DNA of 11,432 bases from Deltaproteobacteria bacterium. GTDB taxonomy: Bacteria > Desulfobacterota > Desulfobulbia > Desulfobulbales > BM004. The DNA lies in NCBI GenBank assembly GCA_019313095.1, contig JAFDBU010000264.1, positions 1-11,432 of the forward strand. Reading direction: 5' to 3'. Below are positions 1 to 6,088 of this stretch, piece by piece (position 1 is the first letter of the stretch; every line of letters begins with the position of its first letter). The notes under the pieces are model-generated. The model was given only the letters and a program-made list of their open reading frames with translations. It searched no databases and had not been told where the DNA came from. The position numbers and the translations under genes were made by a program.

Positions 1-2
1 AC

Positions 3-1073
3 ACAATCCGCAAAAAACGAAAGGCTGTTGTGGTAGAAGGAAACTTTGATCTTCTGGCTCTGGCCTCATTCGGGCTTGATAATGTGGTAGCGCCTCTTGG
101 TACAGCTTTAACTCAGACCCAGATAAGGCTTTTGAAGGGCTATGCCGATGAAGTCATCCTCCTCTTTGACGGCGATGAGGCAGGCATCAAGGCTGCTATG
201 CGGTCGGTGCCCCTGTTTCTGGCGGAGCAGGTTGAGGCCAGGGTGGCTCTGCTGCCTGCCACGCATGATCCTGACACATATATCAGATCACATGGCCGGG
301 AAGGACTAGAAAAATATCTGATGAATGCTCTGCCCATGCTTGAATTCGCCTATGAGCACCTGAAAGAAAAGCATGGCATGAGTATGACGGGCAAAGGCAA
401 AATTCTTGAAGAGCTTGAGCCCCTGATCCAGGCCTCTGGCAGCAGTCCTTTTCAGCAGTCTGTGCTTATTTCTGAGTTCAGCAATAAGCTGGGACTTGAT
501 CCTGAGCAGGTTATGCAGGGATTCAAGGCAGCCGCCAGAAAAAATAGCCGGCAAGAAGCAATTCAATTTAAGAATGTTGTCCCGGCCAAAGATGAAAATA
601 GCAGGACTGCTATCGAGCTTCCCAGAATACAGGCTCAGCTGCTTGAGTTTCTGATCTTTCATCCCGGCTACCTGAAACGCTTTGTTGATGCCGGCATAGA
701 GGAAATACTGGTCGAAAACCAGGCTGGTAATATACTCAATGCACTGCAGCAGCTGGCAGCTGAAAATGATACGTTTGGGCCTGAACAACTCATGGATAGT
801 CTGCCGGAAGGGCCTGAACGTTCCTATGTCTCCCGCCTTCTCATAACATCGCAGTTTATCAGGCAATATGATCAGGAAAAATTGGCAGAGAGTATGGCTG
901 AGGAAATGCTGGTCTGGCTCGTTCGGTATCGCTTTAAAAAAGATATCCAACAGTTGAGCGAGGAGATCCGAAACGCCCAAAAAAACAAGGATCAGAAGTT
1001 ACTCGAAGAACTGTTACTCAGAAAAGCGGAACTGAATAAATATCTTGCCTCCATGAATGTAGGGGACAATTAA
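3..1073 (+). CDS. dnaG: DNA primase DnaG, C-terminal part (5' end outside window)
   Basis: DnaG makes the RNA primers for replication and docks on the DnaB helicase. The frame is open from base 3, giving about 356 residues; the N-terminal zinc-binding domain and most of the polymerase core lie upstream of the window. The visible part begins inside the TOPRIM fold: VVEGNFDLLAL carries the catalytic glutamate, VILLFDGDEAG carries the metal-binding Asp-x-Asp, and HDPDTYIRSHG is the usual family motif after it. The last ~150 residues are helical and poorly conserved, as expected for the DnaB-binding domain. A GTG at 30 is an internal codon, not a start. The TAA stop overlaps the ATG of dprA (TAATG), so the two genes are probably translationally coupled. 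rpoD, the usual neighbour of dnaG in proteobacteria, does not follow here. Confidence 0.95.
   Translation, partial: TIRKKRKAVVVEGNFDLLALASFGLDNVVAPLGTALTQTQIRLLKGYADEVILLFDGDEAGIKAAMRSVPLFLAEQVEARVALLPATHDPDTYIRSHGREGLEKYLMNALPMLEFAYEHLKEKHGMSMTGKGKILEELEPLIQASGSSPFQQSVLISEFSNKLGLDPEQVMQGFKAAARKNSRQEAIQFKNVVPAKDENSRTAIELPRIQAQLLEFLIFHPGYLKRFVDAGIEEILVENQAGNILNALQQLAAENDTFGPEQLMDSLPEGPERSYVSRLLITSQFIRQYDQEKLAESMAEEMLVWLVRYRFKKDIQQLSEEIRNAQKNKDQKLLEELLLRKAELNKYLASMNVGDN
1061..1066 (+). promoter_or_regulatory. Ribosome binding site of dprA
   Basis: AGGGGA lies inside the last codons of dnaG, six bases before the dprA ATG. It fixes the dprA start and supports coupled translation. Confidence 0.6.
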
Positions 1074-2206
1074 TGACGGACGAAACACAGCTGCAATCGT
1101 GGCTTGCCTTGCATTTGATGCCAGGTCTGGGGCCGGTGTCATGCCTTAAACTGGCAGCACATTTCAGCGGTCCGGATAAGGTTTTAACCGCTAGTGTTGC
1201 GGATCTTGGACATGTCTGCCGTTTACGTCAGGAGACACTGGCCGCCTTGTCAGATGCAGGCAGGCACAATCTCCTGGTGCGGGCTGAAAAGGAAATAAAA
1301 GCCGCAGCAGATAAAAATATAAAGATACTTGCCTGTGATGATCCTCTTTATCCTTATCTGCTGAGAAATATTCATGATCCGCCTCCTGTTCTTTATGTGC
1401 TGGGAAACCCAGCAATGCTTAACGGCAAGGGAATTGGTATGGTGGGCTCGCGTGCAGCCACGCACTATGGTAAGGAGATAGCCCGAAAAATGGCAAACAC
1501 TCTGGCCAGTTATGGGTATGCCATCATAAGCGGCATGGCCCTGGGAATTGACACTGCTGCCCACCAGGGTGCATTAGAAGCAGAAGGCGGGACAATAGCT
1601 GTTTTGGGTTGCGGCCTTGATATTATTTATCCGCCCTCTAATCGCAAGTTGTATCATGACATTGCTTCCTCAGGTGCGGTTGTTAGTGAGTATCCGTTTG
1701 GCAGCAAGCCTGAAAATTTTCGCTTCCCGGCCCGCAACAGGATAATCAGCGGTCTCTCGGTCGGGATCGTAGTGGTGGAAGCGGCGAACAGATCAGGTTC
1801 TTTGATCACAGCAAGACATGCCCTTGAACAGGGAAGGGAGGTTTTCGCAGTTCCAGGACGCATCGATTCAGTAAAGAGTGAAGGCACCCATAATCTTTTG
1901 CAGCAGGGAGCGAAACTGGTTCACAGCATAAACGACATTGTTGAAGAGTTTTCCTTTGCAGCCCCTCATGAAAATCAAGCAAATGCCCCAGAATATAATT
2001 CAAAAAATGCACCGGTGCTGAACCCGGAAGAGGCAGCGCTCTTGGCCTGTCTGGATGTCTATCCGCAGACAGTTGATGAATTGGTGCGGGATAGCGGCTT
2101 TACGCCCCAGAAAATTAATGAACTCCTCTTATTGCTTGAACTAAAAGGTTTAATAGAGTCTTTACCGGGTAAATCCTTCCAGAAGAGTTCCAATATTAGC
2201 ATATAG
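1073..2206 (+). CDS. dprA: DNA processing protein DprA (Smf)
   Basis: DprA binds incoming single-stranded DNA and loads RecA during natural transformation; it is also widespread in species not known to be competent. The 377-residue length is normal. Residues 1-70 form an HhH/SAM-like helical region. Residues ~75-290 are the Rossmann-like domain with the family motifs GMVGSRAATHYG (122-133), SGMALGIDTAAH (153-164), FPARNRIISGLS (218-229) and GSLITARHALEQGREVFAVPG (242-262). Residues ~315-370 fit the winged-helix (DML1-like) tail. The ATG is chosen because it overlaps the dnaG stop and has AGGGGA six bases upstream (1061-1066). It is probably co-transcribed with dnaG. Nothing is truncated or missing. 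No other competence gene is visible in the window. Confidence 0.96.
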   Translation: MTDETQLQSWLALHLMPGLGPVSCLKLAAHFSGPDKVLTASVADLGHVCRLRQETLAALSDAGRHNLLVRAEKEIKAAADKNIKILACDDPLYPYLLRNIHDPPPVLYVLGNPAMLNGKGIGMVGSRAATHYGKEIARKMANTLASYGYAIISGMALGIDTAAHQGALEAEGGTIAVLGCGLDIIYPPSNRKLYHDIASSGAVVSEYPFGSKPENFRFPARNRIISGLSVGIVVVEAANRSGSLITARHALEQGREVFAVPGRIDSVKSEGTHNLLQQGAKLVHSINDIVEEFSFAAPHENQANAPEYNSKNAPVLNPEEAALLACLDVYPQTVDELVRDSGFTPQKINELLLLLELKGLIESLPGKSFQKSSNISI

Positions 2207-2225
2207 CGTGATAAATTCATGCAGT

Positions 2226-2246
2226 AATAGTGGTTGCTATTTTTTT
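2226..2246 (+). terminator. Weak intrinsic-terminator candidate after dprA
   Basis: AATAG, a six-base loop and CTATT form a short stem that runs directly into seven T residues (2240-2246), 20 bases past the dprA stop, in the 50-bp gap between two convergent genes. The stem is only 5 bp and AT-rich, so the position and U-tract are better evidence than the fold. Confidence 0.3.
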
Positions 2247-2256
2247 GCACTACTAA

Positions 2257-3657
2257 TTACTTCATCAGGTAGAAGCCCAGTGTCCTGTCAGTGTATCCTG
2301 ATTCTTCAATGAATTCGCAACCGATATAGTAGTCTTTAATGGTTCTGACAACGACTTCTTTTTCGACAATTTCAGGTGGAACTTTATCCAGGGTAAACTT
2401 GACCTTGAGCCTGTCTCCAACCTGAACCCTTACCTTGTTTAAGGCAGTAAAGCCGAGTCCTCCCATGGAAATATTCTTAATCCGGCAGTTAATGGATACG
2501 CTTGGGAGTTTGCCGTCATCAGTCCAGCCGGGCGCAGAATCATCTGCCGTATAATAGCCTCCAATGGATACCTCTTTGCGATAATGTTTTCTGAAGTTTA
2601 GATTAATGCCATAGGTTGTTCCGCAGGGGCAGTTAACTGTCAGGAAATGTTTACGGCCCATATGTTTATCAACCGACATTTCGCGCACCAGCAGGCAGTC
2701 GGGACAGCTTAAAATAATTTGATTTTCTTTCTGGACATTAAGGTACTGAATGGGGATGTCTTTTTTTGACGCAACTGTCTTTTGAGCAGCTTCATGGGCG
2801 ATCTTTTTGACAACGTGGCCCTGGCTGTCAAACTTGCAGGCGTACATGAACGGGTCATGATAAAAGGTAAACCAGGCATTTTCGTGAATTCCCCTCTCCT
2901 CATATTTTTGTTTCAGGGAAATGGCATCCATGGGGAAGTTATCATAGGCCATGATCCAGAGAGGGTTGAAATGCGCATGGGTCGGCAGCAGATCTGCAAG
3001 GTGGTATGCAATTTCTTTACCGGACCAAATCCTGACAATCTGATGCCCCCTGGTGTGGCCGCTGGTGTGCTGAACTTCAACGCTATTACAAACAGTGAAA
3101 TTCCCTTCGATAAGCTGGAGATTGTCCGAATCCTTTAATTTTGAGAAATTTTCCGGCCAGTAGGTATTCTCTGACCGTATATTGGGATGCATGGCATCCT
3201 CCCATTCAAGCTTCTGGATAATATGCCTGGCATGGGGAAAGGCAAGCTCTTCCCCGCCGGCAGCATTTCGCATGACTATGCCGCCGGCATGGTCGAAATC
3301 ACAATGCGTCAGGATGACATAGTCAATATCCTGCCGTTTAAAACCCAATTTTTTAAGATCTTGAGGTATTTCCCAGTCTCTGGTGACCCGGAAAATTTTT
3401 TTCTGTTTGTCGCTGAGTTTATTGCCGAGTCCGGTTTCGACAAGTACAAGGCAATCAGGAGTTTTTATCAGAAGAGGAGAATTGAGGAGTTTGATATAAT
3501 TTTCTTCCAGCCTGGCAGAATCCTCTTCATCAACAACAGGGAATTTTTTTGACCACAAAACCTTGGTGACCACGCCAAACATGGTTCCGCCGTCTAACTC
3601 GAATTCACCGCCATTGAGCCAGAACATTTCAATATCGCCAAGTTTGAGACTTTCCAT
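2257..3657 (-). CDS. YtnP-like MBL-fold lactonase / zinc ribbon / PilZ fusion protein
   Basis: This 466-residue protein has three parts. Residues 1-275 are a metallo-beta-lactamase-fold hydrolase resembling Bacillus YtnP, a lactonase-like quorum-quenching protein. Shared landmarks as I remember YtnP are LDGGTMFGVV near the N-terminus, DYVILTHCDFDHAGG (112-126), TSGHTRGH (198-205), ADLLPTHAHFNPLWIMAYD (221-239) and WFTFYHD (262-268). The core motif reads H118-C-D120-F-D122-H123, so the second metal-binding His of HxHxDH is Asp. Residues 316-347 carry C318-PD-C321 and C343-P-C345, a zinc-ribbon pattern. Residues 353-466 are a PilZ domain with both c-di-GMP motifs, RKHYR (356-360) and NISMGG (395-400). 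No signal peptide or membrane segment is seen, so it is probably cytoplasmic. AAAGGG lies just before the ATG. The substrate is unknown; an acyl-homoserine lactone or another lactone is a guess from the family. Confidence 0.85.
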   Translation of the reverse strand: MESLKLGDIEMFWLNGGEFELDGGTMFGVVTKVLWSKKFPVVDEEDSARLEENYIKLLNSPLLIKTPDCLVLVETGLGNKLSDKQKKIFRVTRDWEIPQDLKKLGFKRQDIDYVILTHCDFDHAGGIVMRNAAGGEELAFPHARHIIQKLEWEDAMHPNIRSENTYWPENFSKLKDSDNLQLIEGNFTVCNSVEVQHTSGHTRGHQIVRIWSGKEIAYHLADLLPTHAHFNPLWIMAYDNFPMDAISLKQKYEERGIHENAWFTFYHDPFMYACKFDSQGHVVKKIAHEAAQKTVASKKDIPIQYLNVQKENQIILSCPDCLLVREMSVDKHMGRKHFLTVNCPCGTTYGINLNFRKHYRKEVSIGGYYTADDSAPGWTDDGKLPSVSINCRIKNISMGGLGFTALNKVRVQVGDRLKVKFTLDKVPPEIVEKEVVVRTIKDYYIGCEFIEESGYTDRTLGFYLMK

Positions 3658-3680
3658 TTCCCTTTAATCCCTTTACATGA

Positions 3681-3709
3681 ATAAAAGTATAAGTGGAAAA
3701 TACTTTTAT
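3681..3709. repeat. Perfect 10-bp inverted repeat upstream of the lactonase-PilZ gene
   Basis: ATAAAAGTAT (3681-3690) is matched exactly by ATACTTTTAT (3700-3709) around a 9-base spacer. It lies 24 bp before the start codon of the minus-strand gene, in its probable leader or promoter. It could be an operator for a dimeric regulator or an RNA hairpin. It is too AT-rich, and lacks a downstream U-run, for a convincing terminator. Confidence 0.5.
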
Positions 3710-3795
3710 AATTTCAAACTTTTGCGCGCACCAAAAGAGAGCAATTGTTGTTAATTTATAAAAGCAGCATACTGAAATCTCCCTGAAAGGGCGAC

Positions 3796-3815
3796 TTTTT
3801 TTTTTTTTTTTTTTT
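3796..3815. repeat. Poly-T homopolymer of 20 bases
   Basis: There are twenty T in a row on the plus strand (A20 in the minus-strand transcripts), 138 bp upstream of the lactonase-PilZ start and 40 bp past the oadB stop. On the plus-strand side it is preceded by a small hairpin, CCCT-GAA-AGGG (3781-3791). There is no plus-strand gene for it to terminate. Such tracts slip readily in replication and in sequencing, so the true length may differ. Confidence 0.85.
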
Positions 3816-3855
3816 AAACAAAATGGTGATGGGATTGTCAGCAGATATAATCGGC

Positions 3856-4983
3856 TTAAAATTTTCCCAAAGCTGACCATAACACACCTGCAGCTATTGC
3901 TGAACCGATGACACCGGCGACATTGGGTGCCATGGCATGCATAAGCAGGAAATTATTGGGATCTGCCTTCTGGCCAACCATCTGCACTACTCTGGCGGAA
4001 TCAGGTACAGCTGAAACACCTGCTGCTCCTATGAGCGGATTTATCTTTTCCCTTAAAAATAAATTCATAAACTTGGCAAACAGCACACCCCCCATGGTGG
4101 CAATGACAAAAGATAAGGCTCCAAGAGCAAAGATGAAAACCGACTTGGGCGTCAGAAATGTCTGGGCCTGGGTGCTCGCTCCCACTGTAAAACCAAGCAG
4201 AATTGTCACAATATCAATAAGGGCATGCCTGGCGGACGCGGCCAGGCGTTCCGTAACAGTACTCTCCTTGAGAAGGTTACCGAAGAAAAGCATGCCAAGC
4301 AGGGCAATGGAGCCAGGGGCGATCATAGCACAGATCAAAAAGGCAACGACCGGGAAGATGATCTTTTCCTTGCGCGAAACTACGCGCGGTGCCTTCATGT
4401 GTATTTTTCTTTCCTCTTCTGATGTGAAAAGGTACATGATGGGAGGCTGAATAACAGGCACAAGGGCCATGTATGAGTAAGCAGCAATTGCGATCGGGCC
4501 GAGGAGTTCCGGAGCCAGCATAGAGGAAAGGAAGATGGCAGTTGGGCCGTCCGCACCGCCTATGATGCCTATTGAACCTGCCTGAGCAGGACTAAAGCCT
4601 AGGTAAAGAGATCCCAGAAAAGTCAGGAATATACCTATCTGAGCGGCTGCCCCCAGAAGAATAAGTTTGGGGTTGGAAAGCATGGTGGAAAAATCTGTCA
4701 TCGCACCTATGCCGAGAAATATCAAGGGTGGATAGATACCCTTTGTCACCCCATAATACAGGTAGTAGAGAACACTGCCCGCGTCATACACTCCCACGAG
4801 CATGCCCTTTACCGGAGGTATATTGCCCACTATGATACCCAGGCCTATGGGCACCAGCAGTAATGGCTCATAATCCTTCACTACAGCGAGGTAGATAAAT
4901 ACAATTCCGATAAGGATCATGATGGCATTGCCGATTTCCAGGTGGGCAAAACCGGTGTTATGCAGGAACGTCTCAAAACTCAC
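3856..4983 (-). CDS. oadB: Na+-translocating decarboxylase beta subunit (OadB/GcdB/MmdB family)
   Basis: This membrane subunit decarboxylates carboxybiotin and couples it to Na+ transport out of the cell (or runs in reverse). The 375 residues are strongly hydrophobic with many membrane spans. IIGGADGPTAIF (141-151) contains Asp145, matching the Na+-binding Asp203 of Klebsiella OadB. AYSYMALVPVIQPP (168-181) contains Tyr171, matching Tyr229. HAMAPNVAGVIGSA (349-362) is the conserved C-terminal element. The start is set at GTG 4983: GGAGAG sits five bases upstream, and the product then begins MSFETFLHNTGF, the usual family N-terminus. An upstream ATG at 5046 would add 21 residues overlapping the biotin-carrier gene and is rejected. 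The gene is last in the oadG-biotin carrier-oadB operon. The sequence does not tell oxaloacetate, methylmalonyl-CoA and glutaconyl-CoA pumps apart. Confidence 0.95.
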   Translation of the reverse strand: MSFETFLHNTGFAHLEIGNAIMILIGIVFIYLAVVKDYEPLLLVPIGLGIIVGNIPPVKGMLVGVYDAGSVLYYLYYGVTKGIYPPLIFLGIGAMTDFSTMLSNPKLILLGAAAQIGIFLTFLGSLYLGFSPAQAGSIGIIGGADGPTAIFLSSMLAPELLGPIAIAAYSYMALVPVIQPPIMYLFTSEEERKIHMKAPRVVSRKEKIIFPVVAFLICAMIAPGSIALLGMLFFGNLLKESTVTERLAASARHALIDIVTILLGFTVGASTQAQTFLTPKSVFIFALGALSFVIATMGGVLFAKFMNLFLREKINPLIGAAGVSAVPDSARVVQMVGQKADPNNFLLMHAMAPNVAGVIGSAIAAGVLWSALGKF

Positions 4984-4988
4984 AGAGT

Positions 4989-4994
4989 CTCTCC
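4989..4994 (-). promoter_or_regulatory. Ribosome binding site fixing the GTG start of oadB
   Basis: GGAGAG on the minus strand lies five bases before GTG 4983 and just after the biotin-carrier stop (5000-5002). It decides in favour of the GTG start over the in-frame ATG at 5046. Confidence 0.7.
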
Positions 4995-4999
4995 ATATG

Positions 5000-5434
5000 T
5001 CAACCAATGATAATGAGTTCCTGCCCCTGGCTGACAATATCACCATCGCGTACCAGGATCTGTTTTACAATACCGTCCTGGCTGGCAGGGAGTTTATTTT
5101 CCAGTTTCATTGCCTCCATAATAAGCAGTTTCTGGCCTGCCTTAACCTTGTCTCCCTCACGGACAAAGATAGCCTTTACCTGGCCAGGCATGGGAGCAAT
5201 AACGCTAGCGCCGGATACTACAACGGTTGAAGCTGCAGCAGGAACTGGTTTAGGTCCTGTGACCTGTTCAGGCGCTGGCTTTGGTACAGCCTCGGAAAGG
5301 ATAAGCGTCTCGATCTGATTGATGGCAACAGTATGTTCCTGACCATTGACCTCAACGATAGCTTTATTTTCAGTAACTTTTTTGACTATTACCTCATAAT
5401 TGTTTTTGTTTATAGTCAGGTCATATTTTCGCAT
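5000..5434 (-). CDS. Free-standing biotin carrier subunit of the Na+-pumping decarboxylase (GcdC/MmdC type)
   Basis: The 144-residue protein carries CO2 on biotin between a soluble carboxyltransferase and the OadB pump. Residues 1-50 form a small beta-rich domain also seen ahead of biotin domains in this family. Residues ~50-72 are a Pro/Ala/Val linker that lets the biotin arm swing. Residues ~73-144 are the biotinyl domain with IAPMPGQV and the biotinylation motif EAMKLEN, modified at Lys110. The ATG at 5434 has TAAGGA just upstream, overlapping the oadG stop. The gene lies between oadG (11-bp gap) and oadB (16-bp gap) and is clearly co-transcribed. It needs the host biotin-protein ligase, which is not in the window. 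Confidence 0.95.
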   Translation of the reverse strand: MRKYDLTINKNNYEVIVKKVTENKAIVEVNGQEHTVAINQIETLILSEAVPKPAPEQVTGPKPVPAAASTVVVSGASVIAPMPGQVKAIFVREGDKVKAGQKLLIMEAMKLENKLPASQDGIVKQILVRDGDIVSQGQELIIIG

Positions 5435-5445
5435 GATAAAGTTCC

Positions 5446-5841
5446 TTAGCTTCTATTGTCAGGCAGATGACTGCGTACTGCAAGATTTCCTATTCTGCCG
5501 GCTGTCAACCAGGCGGATTCGCGAACTTCATATCGCTTCCAGGTAATTTTTTCAAATCTGGAGCTGCTCTCCTGCTCAAGGTGGAGGGCAACCGCTATGG
5601 CCAGCAGTAGCTCAGAGTCTTTTGCATCAACAGATTTTATTTCAGGAACAACCTTTTTCTCTTCCTTCCCTGCCATTAATTTTTGCGGCAGGGCAAGGAT
5701 TTTAGGCAGCAGGGCAATGTAGATGCTGATAAAGGAGAGTCCGGCAAAAACAATCAGCAGCCCCATAATACTGAACATTATATAGTTATGACCATTTTCA
5801 AAGAGGTTGGCTAAACCGATGTGGTCAAATGAAAAACCCAT
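5446..5841 (-). CDS. oadG: Na+-pump small anchor subunit (OadG/MmdD family)
   Basis: The 131-residue protein has one membrane helix (about 20-46, rich in Ile, Leu and Phe) followed by a soluble tail. That is the plan of OadG/MmdD subunits, which tie the carboxyltransferase to OadB. The tail has a charged linker (58-75), a helix beginning SELLLAIAVALHLEQ (76-90) and the terminal SAWLTAGRIGNL (109-120), an arrangement typical of the family's C-terminus. Sequence conservation in this family is low, so the call rests on size, topology, tail pattern and position directly before the biotin carrier and oadB. It is the first gene of the operon. Confidence 0.85.
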   Translation of the reverse strand: MGFSFDHIGLANLFENGHNYIMFSIMGLLIVFAGLSFISIYIALLPKILALPQKLMAGKEEKKVVPEIKSVDAKDSELLLAIAVALHLEQESSSRFEKITWKRYEVRESAWLTAGRIGNLAVRSHLPDNRS

Positions 5842-5892
5842 TTTATTTCCCAGGTAGCGTTACAGTACTGATTTCGACAAAAATTATTTGTC

Positions 5893-5921
5893 TCAATATC
5901 ATACCAGGAAAAGGAAGTCAA
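5893..5921 (-). promoter_or_regulatory. Probable sigma-70 promoter of the oadG-biotin carrier-oadB operon
   Basis: On the minus strand TTGACT (5916-5921) is followed after exactly 17 bp by TATTGA (5893-5898), about 50 bp before the oadG ATG. An overlapping extended -10 reading, TGGTATGAT, shares the site but lacks a good -35. Near it are a TTTTGC-CTGA-GCAAAA hairpin (5932-5947) upstream of the -35 and the 8-bp palindrome CAGTACTG (5863-5870) downstream of the -10. Both could be regulator sites, but nothing proves it. Confidence 0.4.
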
Positions 5922-5931
5922 AAAGATTGCT

Positions 5932-5947
5932 TTTTGCCTGAGCAAAA
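5932..5947. repeat. Small inverted repeat in the divergent intergenic region
   Basis: TTTTGC and GCAAAA flank a four-base loop, CTGA, just upstream of the proposed oadG promoter -35 box. It lies in the 247-bp gap between two divergent genes, where an operator could serve both. The stem is only 6 bp and may be chance. Confidence 0.3.
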
Positions 5948-6088
5948 CCCATGCCAAAATTTAAAATTTATAGTATCATAACGCATTGTTATTACAGGTC
6001 ACTTTAATGGAAATGCACAATCCTCCCAAAAGGCAGTAATACCCGATTAGCTTAATTGTATAAAAACCGGCAGGCAAGAGCTATTTGT

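Noticed and set aside
306..980. A 224-codon minus-strand frame opposite dnaG
   Set aside because: It lies fully within conserved primase sequence and shows no recognisable motif.
1398..1414. TGCTGGG-AAA-CCCAGCA hairpin inside dprA
   Set aside because: It is a 7-bp GC-rich stem over conserved codons with no U-run. It is plausible as chance, and there is no sign of attenuation or an internal end.
2782..3552. Two plus-strand frames of about 120 codons opposite the lactonase-PilZ gene
   Set aside because: They are antisense shadows of a clearly conserved protein; their translations show no domain pattern and no ribosome binding site decides for them.
3629..3880. A minus-strand frame of 83 codons with a poly-Lys run
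   Set aside because: It is created by the A20 tract, overlaps the starts and ends of real genes and has no family resemblance.
4227..4247. GCCTGGC/GCCAGGC inverted repeat inside oadB
   Set aside because: A 7-bp repeat in coding sequence is not unusual, and no regulatory context is seen.
4984..5046. ATG 5046 as the start of oadB
   Set aside because: It would overlap the biotin-carrier gene by 47 bases and add 21 residues not typical of the family. GTG 4983 has a well-placed GGAGAG and gives the usual N-terminus.
6056..6088. TTG 6056 as the start of malonyl-CoA decarboxylase
   Set aside because: No ribosome binding site is seen before it, and the 11 extra residues look like untranslated leader. 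ATG 6089 is preferred, though its own site (GGCAAGAG) is weak, so this stays slightly open.
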